A DNA stretch of 64,000 nt from JAXMAO01 sp046350375 (lineage in GTDB: Bacteria > Planctomycetota > Phycisphaerae > UBA1845 > UTPLA1). A program made the translations under genes and the position numbers. Below are positions 16,754 to 25,240 of the stretch, piece by piece (position 1 is the stretch's first letter; every line of letters starts with the position of its first letter). The stretch spans positions 62,001 to 126,000 of the forward strand of contig JAXMAO010000011.1 in assembly GCA_046350375.1 (NCBI GenBank). The letters run 5' to 3'. The notes beneath the pieces were generated by a model. It was not told the origin of the DNA, did not search any database, and saw only the letters and a program-made list of their open reading frames with translations.

Positions 16754-19603
16754 ATGTACGAGCTCTCCGACGAGCAGTTCGATCGCCACGTTAGACAGTT
16801 CGAGCGGCGCGACCCCGAGCTTTTCGACGAACTGAAGTACAAGGTCGGCGCGCGGGCATTGCGCCGCGAGTCGCGGACGACCGAGGCCTTGCTGAAGTGC
16901 GTGGCCCGGCCGGTGGACGAGACAGAGGCAGCGCTGGCCGCCGCGCCGCCGGCGCTCATCCAGGCGCGCGAGGCCGAGACGATCGTGCGTCAACACGCCC
17001 GGCCGGTCATGGTCATTCGCGACAACCGGGCTACTACCGAGTTCCTCGGCCCGGACAGCCAGGTCTGGGCGGGGCGGGTGCTGGCGGCCCAGGCGGTGCT
17101 CGACAAGGTCATCCCGGCTGTCGGGCGCGTCGAGGTCAACAACAATCCGGACTACTCCTGGCTCGGCACCGGCTGGCTGGTGAGCGATGACATCATCGTC
17201 ACCAACCGGCACGTGGCGCGCGAGTTCGCGCGGCTCGGGCCAGACGGTTTCAGGTTCCGCCTCGGCGTCAACGGCACCGCACAGTCGGCCCGGCTCGATT
17301 TCCTGGAAGAGTACGAGCGCGCCAAGGCCGCCGAGTTCTCGGTCGAGTCGATCCTCTGGATCGCCGCCCCGAGCGACCCCGATGTCGCCTTCCTGCGCGT
17401 CCGGCGGACCGCGGGCCAGCTCGTGCTCGCCGCGCCGATTTCCCTCGCCGAGTCGGTCAATCCCGATGAACTCGTCGCCACGATCGGCTATCCGGCGCGC
17501 GATTCGCGCGTGCCAGACCAGGACCTGGTGCGATCCATCTTCGGCGACGTGTACGAGAAAAAGCGGCTCGCCCCGGGCCAGATCATCGAGGTCAAGGACG
17601 GCGAGGTTGAACACGACTGCTCGACGCTCGGCGGAAATTCCGGTTCGCCGGTCGTCCGCCTGGCGACGGGCGAGGCGGTCGGCCTGCACTTCTCTGGCGT
17701 GTTCATGACTGCGAACTACGCCGTCGCCGCCCCCACGGTGAAGGAGCTGCTCGGCAAGGTGCAGCGCAACGAGCTGCCGGGCACCGGCCCGATTCGCATC
17801 GGCAGCGGCGCGGCCGCTCCGCCGGACGCGCCCTCCACGGCCGTTGGCCAGCCCGCGGGCGACGCCGGCGGGCGCAGCGCCGGCGGCGGCGAATACACCT
17901 TCCGTTTCGACATCCCGATCGAAATCACCGTCCGCGTCGGCGGCGCGAACGTTCCGCCCGGCGTCGTCGGCGCGATGGCGGCCGCTCCACCGGCAGGTCT
18001 GCCGGGGGCGCTCGGCGCAGGATCGGAAGATGGGCGCATCGACGCCGCGGTGCAGGCCGCGCGGCAGGCGCTGAAGGGCTATCCAGGCGTGGTTGAAGTC
18101 CGCCGCGGCTACCGCTTCAAGCGCGGCTGGATCACGAACGAGCGCGTCGTCGTCGTCGAGCTGCGCCGCAAGCGAGGCGTCGCCGAGCTGCGCGCGTCGG
18201 GCGCCGCAGCCATTCCGCCGCAGTTCCTCGGTGTTGGGGTCGACGTGCGAACCGCGGCGCTGGCCGACCAGCTCAGCCACCTGAACATCAGCCTCGAGGC
18301 GCTCGAAGCCCCGCCGCGTCCGGGCAGCTATCGCGAGCCGCCGGACCTGCCGCTGGAGCCCGTGAAGGAACCGATGCGCGTGATCTTCCACGCCAGTCCG
18401 GACTGCGGCTTCCCGAACCTGCGGGCCTTCCTCGGCCGCGTCCGGCACCACCTGACCGCGACGATGTACGAGTGGGAGGCGGAGCACATCAGCGATACGC
18501 TGGAGGCCGCGATTCATCCGGGCGCTCGCACCCTGCGCATGGTGACGCAGAAGAAGGGGACCGCCGAAGCCGTCGCCGACATGCGCCGCCGCCTGGGCGG
18601 AAAGATGTCGCATGTGTGGGCCTCGGTCGGGCGCGGGCTTCTGATTCCCATGGCCTACCACATCAAGGTGGCGTCGCGCGACGGCGAAGAGGTGTGGCTC
18701 TCGAGCGGCAACTGGAAGGAGTCGAACCAGCCGGACATCGATCCGGCCGGGCAGAACTCGACCGCGATCGGCCCGCTGCGGAAGTACAACCGCGAGTGGC
18801 ACGCAATCGTGACGAACGAGCGGCTTGCCACGCTGTTTCAGCGGTACATCGAATGGGATTTCCAGGAGGCCCAGCGCGTGCCGGTGCCGGAGCTGGTCGA
18901 GGCCGAGCTGCCGGACCTGTTCATCCCGGTCGAAGCTCTCGCAGAGCCCGAGGCCCCGGTCCGGGCGACCTATTTCGACCCGCTCGTCATCGAGCGCGAG
19001 ATCGACATCCAGCCGCTGCTGACGCCCGATCGCGATGCCCGCGGCCGGCGGATCTTCATGGCACACGCGGTCGCGATGGCCAAGCGCGCCGAACGCAGCC
19101 TGCTGGTGCAGAACCAGTCGTTCAACCTGCTCGACGAAAACGTGGATGAGTTCGAGGAGTTTTTCGGCGTCCTGCGCGACAAGCAGCGCGCCGGCAAGGA
19201 TGTGCGGATCATCTTCCGCGACCCGCGCGAGTTCAGGCAGTCGAACGGCGTGAAGCTCCAGAAGATGCTCGAATCGCTGCAGGACTTCGGGCTCGACACG
19301 CAGCAGATCAAGCTCCAGCTTCACTGCCACACCAAGGGCATCATCGTCGACGAGCAGGAGGTCATGCTCGGCAGCCACAACCTCACCAATCTGGGCGGGC
19401 TGTACAACCGCGATGCCAGCCTGCTGGTCCGCGATTCGGAAGTCACCAAATACTTCAAGAAGATCTTCGAGGCCGACTGGGTAACGCTCGCACAGCAAAG
19501 CGCCGACGAGCACATTGCCGACGTGCGCGTCGCGATGCCGGGCGAGCGCACCCCGCCCGGCTTCCGGCGGGTCTCAATGCGCGAGGCACTCGGGCTCATG
19601 TGA
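16754..19603 (+). CDS. Trypsin-like protease fused to two-HKD phospholipase D module
   Basis: A 949-residue cytoplasmic-looking fusion without signal peptide or membrane segment. Residues 1-120 are helical and unassigned (MYELSDEQFDRHVRQFERRD). Residues about 121-335 form an S1/trypsin-like protease with an apparent triad H153 (VTNRHVA), D210 (SDPDVAFLRV) and S296 (LGGNSGSPVV). A linker and a beta-rich segment (about 380-500) follow. Residues 540-949 form a phospholipase D-superfamily unit with two HKD motifs: H636/K638/D643 with SSGN, and H859/K861/D866 with GSHN. PLD-fold enzymes act as lipases or nucleases. The domain order recalls bacterial trypsin-like proteins fused to a DNA/RNA non-specific nuclease. 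The ribosome site is CAGGAGG. It stands alone between fliM and the cytochrome operon. Confidence 0.88.
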   Translation: MYELSDEQFDRHVRQFERRDPELFDELKYKVGARALRRESRTTEALLKCVARPVDETEAALAAAPPALIQAREAETIVRQHARPVMVIRDNRATTEFLGPDSQVWAGRVLAAQAVLDKVIPAVGRVEVNNNPDYSWLGTGWLVSDDIIVTNRHVAREFARLGPDGFRFRLGVNGTAQSARLDFLEEYERAKAAEFSVESILWIAAPSDPDVAFLRVRRTAGQLVLAAPISLAESVNPDELVATIGYPARDSRVPDQDLVRSIFGDVYEKKRLAPGQIIEVKDGEVEHDCSTLGGNSGSPVVRLATGEAVGLHFSGVFMTANYAVAAPTVKELLGKVQRNELPGTGPIRIGSGAAAPPDAPSTAVGQPAGDAGGRSAGGGEYTFRFDIPIEITVRVGGANVPPGVVGAMAAAPPAGLPGALGAGSEDGRIDAAVQAARQALKGYPGVVEVRRGYRFKRGWITNERVVVVELRRKRGVAELRASGAAAIPPQFLGVGVDVRTAALADQLSHLNISLEALEAPPRPGSYREPPDLPLEPVKEPMRVIFHASPDCGFPNLRAFLGRVRHHLTATMYEWEAEHISDTLEAAIHPGARTLRMVTQKKGTAEAVADMRRRLGGKMSHVWASVGRGLLIPMAYHIKVASRDGEEVWLSSGNWKESNQPDIDPAGQNSTAIGPLRKYNREWHAIVTNERLATLFQRYIEWDFQEAQRVPVPELVEAELPDLFIPVEALAEPEAPVRATYFDPLVIEREIDIQPLLTPDRDARGRRIFMAHAVAMAKRAERSLLVQNQSFNLLDENVDEFEEFFGVLRDKQRAGKDVRIIFRDPREFRQSNGVKLQKMLESLQDFGLDTQQIKLQLHCHTKGIIVDEQEVMLGSHNLTNLGGLYNRDASLLVRDSEVTKYFKKIFEADWVTLAQQSADEHIADVRVAMPGERTPPGFRRVSMREALGLM

Positions 19604-19723
19604 GCCTGAACGCCGGCAGCCGGCATCGCCGCCGAACGCGACGGGTTGTCGCTGTGGCCGCGGCGCGCGGCCTCGTCCAGCGGAAGCGGAACTGCGGGTG
19701 TCCAGTGCCGCCATGCGCGGCAG

Positions 19724-20200
19724 CTAATCCGCGCGCCGCCTCCACGCAATGGCAATCGAAACGCTCCCGAAGATCACCAATAGCGCTCCGGCGGGAACCA
19801 GCAGAATGGCCACTCCGGGATCGCCTTCTGAATGCCACACCCCGGCCAGCAGAAAGCCGACGGGCATCAGAATCGCACCGATTCTCAGTGAGAGGCCAGC
19901 GGCTCGCGGCAGCTTGGCGTAGCGGCCGCACAAGCCTGCGCCGACCAGAAGTAAGTTCAGCAGCGCGCCGTGCGCGTGCGCCAGCCGAAAGAGCTCTCTT
20001 CTCTGCGTATCCGCAACGTAGGTGGGGGACTTGTATCCGAGTAACCCCTCCAGCAGCAGGCCGACCGCCATCCAGAATGCGATGCCCAGCCAACCCTGAA
20101 ACACCAGACCCCGGTCGAGTACGTCTTCGCCAAGTGGCCGCGACGTGCCTCGTCCGTCGCGCTGCGAAGCGCCGTCACTGCTCCTGTCTTGCCGATCCAT
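19724..20200 (-). CDS. Small four-helix membrane protein with HAHG motif
   Basis: A 158-residue protein with a hydrophilic N terminus of about 30 residues and four hydrophobic helices. The sequence LFRLAHAHGALLNLLLVGAG places two His residues inside or at the edge of helix 2, a pattern seen in haem- or metal-binding membrane proteins. Its ATG lies 2 bases after the stop of the octaheme cytochrome on the same strand, so the pair is surely co-transcribed. A quinol-oxidising or membrane-anchoring role for the cytochrome is plausible but not shown. Family not recognised. Confidence 0.7.
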   Translation of the reverse strand: MDRQDRSSDGASQRDGRGTSRPLGEDVLDRGLVFQGWLGIAFWMAVGLLLEGLLGYKSPTYVADTQRRELFRLAHAHGALLNLLLVGAGLCGRYAKLPRAAGLSLRIGAILMPVGFLLAGVWHSEGDPGVAILLVPAGALLVIFGSVSIAIAWRRRAD

Positions 20201-20202
20201 CG

Positions 20203-22041
20203 TTACTCACCCACATCCAGGTCAACATTGCTTCGCCGCTCGCGCAGCGACCGCGCGAGGGTACTGACTTCCCGTTGGAGCGACGGGCTTGCATCGCGAC
20301 GCAGTTTGAACAGCTCGCGCGCGAGCTGCTCGCTGTTCGGCCGCTGCACGGAGCACGGAGCAATATAGTCCGGTCGTTCAAGGCGCGGCTCGAGCGCCTC
20401 GATTCCCTGCAAGGCAAAGTAGCGAACGATTGGATAGTCGTCCGCGCATGCCTCGATCAGGCAGACCAACGTAGCAAGTGAATCAAGCTTCGGCAGTATG
20501 GTGCTCTCGGCGCCACCAGGCGACAGATTTTGCCAATCCCTTCCCATCGGTCCGCCTCCGCTCAGTGCCTCGGCCGCCAGTGCGCGGGTCAGCGCGTCGC
20601 CCGCAAACAACTCGCGGACTCCCTCGGGCTTGTCAAAACTCATTTCGCCAGATGAGCGGCCATCCCCAAAACGCCTGGGCCACCAGCGTCTCGCCTGGTG
20701 GAGCGCCCAGCTGGCGGACTTGTCCAGGTGACATTGGTTGCACGCGTTGGGAACGTCATCCGAAATGGTCAGTCGCGGGTCGGGAACCGTGATATCGTGC
20801 GTCGGATGAAACGACATAATGCCGTACACGACGCGCGGCATGTGGCAGTTGTAACATAGACTGCCGACCCCGTCAGCCCGATGCCGCGTGTGCTCCGCCA
20901 ATGCGGTGCTCGCACTGAATTGCGGATGGCAGGTCAGGCACGGCTGGTTGGTGCGGTTCTCAGGCGTAATCTGTCCCATGGGGTCGCCGGCGTGCATCGA
21001 GTGGCAGGTAAGACAGTGAATCCGCGACCCCGGCCGCCCCCGCTGATAGCACTTCGATCGCAGAATCCCCTGGTACTCATACGCGGTCAGGCGCGGCGAT
21101 CCGTTCTTCCAGAAGCGACTGGCGAAGGAGTAGTTGCCGACTGTCGTATCACGCGTGACAGGCCGGTAGTATTCCGACAAATCGTCGCCGGCATCAAATG
21201 GGTCCCCATGCGTCATGATCGACTGCACGCGGTCAATGGGATCGGGTACACGCTGGCCATGGCAATGGCCGCAGATCATCATCGAGCGTTCCGAAGTTAG
21301 TTTCGCCGGATGGACAATGTGCGTGTCCTTGCGATCGTTGAGTCGCCAGAGGGCCCGCGTCCAGGGTGAGGCCGCGGCTTCCACGTGCCGCGCTGCCCGG
21401 GCATGACAGGCGCCGCACGCGATTCCCAGTTCCGCAACTTCGGTGGCGCATTCACGAGTCTGCGGATTCATGTTAGGCTGCGCCTTGACGTTGTGGCAGA
21501 ACACGCAGTTTGCATCCCAGGTCGCCTGGTGCTGGAAGAACTCCGCGCCATCCGGAAAGAAAAACGATCCGTTCAGACTCATCCAGCGGCGATTGACCAG
21601 GTCGTACGCCAGGGGCAGCCGCGTACGCTGGCCGTTTCGATTGGCGACATACTGTTGAATCCGCCGCGACCCGACGGTACGTTCGATGATGTAAGTCTCT
21701 TGGCGGCCGTCGGCGAGTGCGAACGACATGACGTACTGAGTGTCGCGCTTCTCCATTCGCGCGCGGACGTTCAGAAACTCGTACGTATTGCGGTGCTCAA
21801 AATCGCCGCGGACTGACTCGGGCGATGCCTCCTGCGTCATCCGGCTATGGAAGGTGCGCGCCCAAGAGTCATAGTGGGCCGGATGGCAGACGATGCAGTT
21901 CTTTGAAGCGAGATAGTCCGCATCGACGTGGCCCGACCGAACGCCGACAAAGGCGGGCTCCGCGGCCCAGACAATGCACATCACGGTCGCGGCGACCCCC
22001 GTGGTGACGACGGCCGCCTTCAACGAAACGCTCTGCCGCAT
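20203..22041 (-). CDS. Octaheme c-type cytochrome
   Basis: A 612-residue exported multihaem cytochrome. From ATG 22041 the N terminus is an export signal (hydrophobic stretch about 8-26). Eight CXXCH sites are present, first Cys at about residues 49, 179, 209, 257, 343, 368, 396 and 434, so eight covalent haems in the periplasm. The C-terminal 170 residues have no haem motif and are helical (FALQGIEALEPRLERPDY), perhaps HEAT-like. The arrangement resembles the cytochrome c554/octaheme tetrathionate reductase-like superfamily, but the substrate cannot be read from sequence. AAGG lies 9 bases before ATG 22041; a TTG at 22050 is possible. The region is visibly less G+C-rich than its neighbours. 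Confidence 0.9.
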   Translation of the reverse strand: MRQSVSLKAAVVTTGVAATVMCIVWAAEPAFVGVRSGHVDADYLASKNCIVCHPAHYDSWARTFHSRMTQEASPESVRGDFEHRNTYEFLNVRARMEKRDTQYVMSFALADGRQETYIIERTVGSRRIQQYVANRNGQRTRLPLAYDLVNRRWMSLNGSFFFPDGAEFFQHQATWDANCVFCHNVKAQPNMNPQTRECATEVAELGIACGACHARAARHVEAAASPWTRALWRLNDRKDTHIVHPAKLTSERSMMICGHCHGQRVPDPIDRVQSIMTHGDPFDAGDDLSEYYRPVTRDTTVGNYSFASRFWKNGSPRLTAYEYQGILRSKCYQRGRPGSRIHCLTCHSMHAGDPMGQITPENRTNQPCLTCHPQFSASTALAEHTRHRADGVGSLCYNCHMPRVVYGIMSFHPTHDITVPDPRLTISDDVPNACNQCHLDKSASWALHQARRWWPRRFGDGRSSGEMSFDKPEGVRELFAGDALTRALAAEALSGGGPMGRDWQNLSPGGAESTILPKLDSLATLVCLIEACADDYPIVRYFALQGIEALEPRLERPDYIAPCSVQRPNSEQLARELFKLRRDASPSLQREVSTLARSLRERRSNVDLDVGE

Positions 22042-22200
22042 GCGATTCAACCTTACGGCGCGACCGGAAACCTGTCCAACCGACGACCGCGACGCGACCC
22101 GTCTTGGACGCCGATGCGCCAGCCAATATCATGCCGCCTCGCGTCGAAGCCGTGCCCCTTGCGGTGTGTGGCCCGGTTTCTGAGTCATGAAAGGAACCCC

Positions 22201-22758
22201 ATGGATCTCATCCTCCCGCTCTGGCTCCCAATTCTCCTGTCTGCGGCCGGCGTCTGGGTACTCGCCGCCATCGTCTGGATGGCGCTGCCCCATCACAAGC
22301 AGGACTTCATCGCCCTTGGCAACGAAGACGCGTTCATCGACTTCGTCCGCAAGAGCGGCATCCGGCCCGGCAACTACGTCTTCCCCGATTTCCGCGGCCG
22401 AGAGGCGATGAAGTCGGAAAAAACCAGCAAGACGCTTGAATCGGGCCCGGTCGGCCACCTCAGCGTCTGGCAGACGCCCATTACGATGGGCGGCAAGATG
22501 ATCGCCACCTTCTTCGTTTATCTCGCCACCAGCGTGCTCATCGCATACCTCACGCGCGTCGCGCTGCCCGGCCCGGCTCCGTTCGCCAAGGTCTTCCAGG
22601 TCTCCGCCACCGCCGGCGTCCTGGCATACTGCTTCTCGTTCCTGCCCAACGGCATCTGGTTTGGCTCGTATCGGCGGACGCTGGTCGCGGGGTTCATCGA
22701 CGGCATCGCCTATGGCTGCATCACCGGGGCCGTCTTCGCCTGGTTCTGGAAACACTGA
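22201..22758 (+). CDS. Four-helix membrane protein, unknown
   Basis: A 185-residue protein starting at ATG 22201 behind a GAAAGGAAC ribosome site. Hydrophobic helices lie at about 3-25, 100-120, 127-147 and 158-182. The loop after helix 1 contains a conserved-looking segment, GNEDAFIDFVRKSGIRPGNY, then YVFPDFRGREAMKS. I do not recognise a named domain. It shares its strand with the ArsR/SRPBCC pair, 89 bases downstream, but that pair has its own promoter and operator, so this gene is probably a separate unit. Confidence 0.8.
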   Translation: MDLILPLWLPILLSAAGVWVLAAIVWMALPHHKQDFIALGNEDAFIDFVRKSGIRPGNYVFPDFRGREAMKSEKTSKTLESGPVGHLSVWQTPITMGGKMIATFFVYLATSVLIAYLTRVALPGPAPFAKVFQVSATAGVLAYCFSFLPNGIWFGSYRRTLVAGFIDGIAYGCITGAVFAWFWKH

Positions 22759-22809
22759 ACCAACGCCGCCCGGCCCGTTCCGCCCCCAGGAAGAGTCTGC
22801 CTCTGCGCC

Positions 22810-22838
22810 TTGACAAAAAGATTTGTCAACGCTACGCT
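22810..22838 (+). promoter_or_regulatory. Promoter with perfect palindromic operator for the ArsR gene
   Basis: TTGACAAA (22810-22817) and TTTGTCAA (22822-22829) form a perfect 8-bp inverted repeat with a 4-base spacer. The left arm contains a consensus -35, TTGACA (22810-22815); 17 bases later lies TACGCT (22833-22838), a weak -10. The palindrome fills the promoter spacer 18 bases before the regulator's ATG, the classic position for autorepression by an ArsR-type dimer. The predicted transcript would start very close to the ATG. Confidence 0.7.
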
Positions 22839-22847
22839 GGCCGATCA

Positions 22848-23450
22848 ATGCTCGACCTCCGCGTCATCGACGACCCCGCCGCCGCCAGCGTCGCGCTTGA
22901 CCCCATGCGCAGTCAGCTCCTCTCCGAGCTGCGCAGCCCGGCGTCCGCCGCCGCGCTCGCCGACCGCATCGGGCTGCCGCGCCAGAAGGTGAACTATCAC
23001 CTGCGAACCCTCGAATCGCACGGGCTCATCCGCGTCGAAAGCAAGAAGAAGTGGGGCGGCCTCACCGAGCGCCGCCTCGTGGCGACGGCCCTGGCGTTCG
23101 TCGTCTCGCCCGCCGCGCTCGGGCCGGTCGCCGCCGACCCCGCGCGCGACATGGATCGCCTCTCGGCCGGCTACCTGGTCGCGCTCGCCGCCCGCGTCGT
23201 GCGCGAGGTCGGCCAGCTGCTCCGCAAGTCGCAGGAGCTCGGCAAGCGCCTGGCGACGCTCTCCGTCGACACCGAAGTTCGATTTCGATCCGCCGAGGAG
23301 CGCGCCGCCTTCAGTCGCGAGCTGACCGCCGCGGTCACGGCGCTGGTTTCGCGCTATCACGACGAATCCGCACCGGGCGGACGTCGACATCGTCTGATGG
23401 TCGGCGCCTATCCCAAGCCCGAGGAACAGAAACGAAAGGAACCCCCATGA
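22848..23450 (+). CDS. ArsR-family winged-helix regulator
   Basis: A 200-residue DNA-binding protein. The winged helix lies at about residues 15-80, with helix-turn-helix AAALADRIGLPRQKVNYHLR and wing ESHGLIRVESKKKWGG. The following 100 residues are helical and probably form the dimer and sensing region. No cysteine metal site typical of arsenic or zinc sensors is present. Its stop overlaps the ATG of the SRPBCC gene (ATGA). ArsR-SRPBCC pairs are common in bacteria, the partner being a hydrophobic-ligand-binding protein. The palindrome overlapping the promoter suggests self-regulation. There is no ribosome site, consistent with a near-leaderless mRNA. Confidence 0.88.
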   Translation: MLDLRVIDDPAAASVALDPMRSQLLSELRSPASAAALADRIGLPRQKVNYHLRTLESHGLIRVESKKKWGGLTERRLVATALAFVVSPAALGPVAADPARDMDRLSAGYLVALAARVVREVGQLLRKSQELGKRLATLSVDTEVRFRSAEERAAFSRELTAAVTALVSRYHDESAPGGRRHRLMVGAYPKPEEQKRKEPP

Positions 23451-24259
23451 GCGTGAAGAAAGACCCGTCCGGCCGCCGGTCGATCCAGGTCGAAGTCGAA
23501 GTGCCCGGCACGCCCGAGGAAGTCTGGCGCGCCATCGCCACCGGGCCGGGCATCTCCGCGTGGTTTGTCCCCACGCGCAGCGAGGAGCGCCAGGGCGGCG
23601 AACAGGTCTGCAACTTCGGCCCCGGAATGGACAGTCCCTCGACTATCACCGTCTGGCAGCCGCCCGTTCGCTTCGCCGCCGAAGGCGACATGGGCGGGCC
23701 CGGCTCGCCCAAGGTGGCCACCGAGTGGACCATCGAGGCCCGCGCCGGCGGCAAGTGCCTCGTCCGCGTCGTGCACAGCCTCTTCGCCACCACCGACGAC
23801 TGGGACGGCCAACTCACCGGGCTCGAGGACGGCTGGCCGGCTTACTTCCGCATCCTGCGGATGTACCTGACGCACTTCACGGGGCTGAGTAGCTCGGCGA
23901 TGCACTTCGTCGCCTTTTCCAAAGAGTCGCAGGCCCAGGCCTGGGACAAGGCCGGCGGTAAGCTCGGGCTGCTCAAGCTCGCCGAGGGGCAGAAGTGGAG
24001 CGCGCCGCAGGGCGTGCCGCGCATGGCCGGCGTGGTGGAGTTCCTCGGCAGCGCGTCGCACAAGAGCACGCTGCTGCTGCGCCTCGACACGCCCGCGCCG
24101 GGCGCAGCCTACGTCGGCGCGTTCTCCTGCGGCGGAATGGTGATGGTCTGCCTGAGCGTCTATCTCTACGGCGACCAGGCGAAATCGGCCATCGAGCGCG
24201 ACGAGCCGGCCTGGCAGCAGTGGATCGGCGAGCAGTTCCCGATGCCGCAGATGGGCTGA
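23447..24259 (+). CDS. SRPBCC (AHSA1-like) domain protein
   Basis: A 270-residue START/SRPBCC-superfamily protein. The N-terminal half (residues about 11-150) has the family pattern VEVEVPGTPEEVWRAIATGP, then ISAWFVPT and VRVVHSLF, and should form a helix-grip cavity for a hydrophobic ligand or an Hsp90-cochaperone-like fold. The C-terminal 110 residues are less typical and may be a second copy of the fold. ATG 23447 overlaps the regulator's stop and follows GAAAGGAA; the longer upstream frame is the antiphase of the regulator. It is co-expressed with, and probably controlled by, the ArsR protein. The ligand is unknown. Confidence 0.85.
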   Translation: MSVKKDPSGRRSIQVEVEVPGTPEEVWRAIATGPGISAWFVPTRSEERQGGEQVCNFGPGMDSPSTITVWQPPVRFAAEGDMGGPGSPKVATEWTIEARAGGKCLVRVVHSLFATTDDWDGQLTGLEDGWPAYFRILRMYLTHFTGLSSSAMHFVAFSKESQAQAWDKAGGKLGLLKLAEGQKWSAPQGVPRMAGVVEFLGSASHKSTLLLRLDTPAPGAAYVGAFSCGGMVMVCLSVYLYGDQAKSAIERDEPAWQQWIGEQFPMPQMG

Positions 24260-24438
24260 GGGGACGAACGAGGCGGGCGATGGTGGATGACGCGAGCGCG
24301 GGCAACGACGCCGGCGCCCGGCTGCATGACATCCTTGCGTCCGTCGGGCGCCATGCACGGCGCGAACATGGCGACTCCAAGAGCGTGGTCGCTAATGGCC
24401 GCGACCCTGCCACCCACCGCAGTTCCGTGTCACCACCA

Positions 24439-24466
24439 TGCCGCCCCCTTTTTTTCGGGGGTGGCA
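24439..24466. terminator. 10-bp hairpin with T-rich loop between convergent genes
   Basis: TGCCGCCCCC (24439-24448) pairs with GGGGGTGGCA (24457-24466) through ten pairs, one of them G-T; the loop is TTTTTTTC. It lies between the stops of the SRPBCC gene (+) and the DUF1801 gene (-), 22 bases from the latter. No T run follows on either strand, so it may act as a barrier hairpin or be a dispersed repeat rather than a classic terminator. Confidence 0.4.
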
Positions 24467-24488
24467 CCGCGGCAAGTGAGAGCCTGCC

Positions 24489-25124
24489 TCACCGCTTCGC
24501 CGTCTTCCTCGCGACGCTCTTGCCGACTGCCGAGCCGACTGTCTTGCCGACCTTCTTGGCGACCCGTTCCGCGGCGCTCTTCTTCACGGCGCTCTTCCCG
24601 CTCTTATTCGAAGAGCCTCCGTCCTTCAGCTTCTTCCCGTCCGGCCCGCGGCCCGTGCTCGCCAGCATCTTGACGTAATTCTCCACGTACGCCTTGGCCG
24701 GCGTCCGGCGGATCGCCTCGCCGATCACATCCAGTGCCGCGTCCTCCAGCGTCTTGAAGTGGATGCAGCAGCCGCCCATGCTCAGCTTCTTGCCCGTCGC
24801 CTTCCACGCCTTCTCGAACCACGCACGCTCCGCGTTGCTCCCCATGCCGCCGCCTCCCCCATAGACGCTCATCAGGTAAACCGTCATGTTGTTCTTCTGG
24901 CTCGCCAGCGCCGCCATCATCAGCGGCTTCTTGGGGTCGCAGTGGTACCCGAGCGGCCACACCCGGTGCGGCACGGCGTAACCGATCATCCCCCACATCA
25001 TTCCCTCTTCATAATCCGCGTCGAGGTTCTTGAGGATCACCCGCCGCACGGCCGCAATCCCCGCGCGGCGATCCTCCGGGAGCGATGCGAGATAGTCCTT
25101 GACGGTCTTGGCGTTGCTCTTCAT
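24489..25124 (-). CDS. DUF1801 (YdhG-like) domain protein with basic tail
   Basis: A 211-residue protein. Residues 1-150 are a DUF1801-type domain: KTVKDYLASLPEDRRAGIAA at the N terminus, then EEGMMWGMIGYAVPH and KLSMGGCCIHFKTLEDAALD. The family is small, cytoplasmic and of unproven function; some members have been linked to iron or frataxin-like folds. The last 60 residues are Lys/Ser/Ala-rich, resembling the basic tails of nucleic-acid-associated proteins. ATG 25124 is chosen over a far longer open frame because it starts the domain; upstream sequence in that frame is the antiphase of other DNA. Confidence 0.82.
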   Translation of the reverse strand: MKSNAKTVKDYLASLPEDRRAGIAAVRRVILKNLDADYEEGMMWGMIGYAVPHRVWPLGYHCDPKKPLMMAALASQKNNMTVYLMSVYGGGGGMGSNAERAWFEKAWKATGKKLSMGGCCIHFKTLEDAALDVIGEAIRRTPAKAYVENYVKMLASTGRGPDGKKLKDGGSSNKSGKSAVKKSAAERVAKKVGKTVGSAVGKSVARKTAKR

Positions 25125-25240
25125 GAGGGTAGTGTACCGAGTCGCGCAGGGTGCGTCGTACTCGACCCGCGCGTCAGACTGGGCGGGCGCGCCCCGCAGC
25201 GCGATACGCCACCCATCCGCGCCAACGATGGAACTGCAAG

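Noticed and set aside
16538..19513. 991-codon minus-strand open frame
   Set aside because: Antisense to the protease-PLD gene, whose motifs are unmistakable; the antisense product shows no motif.
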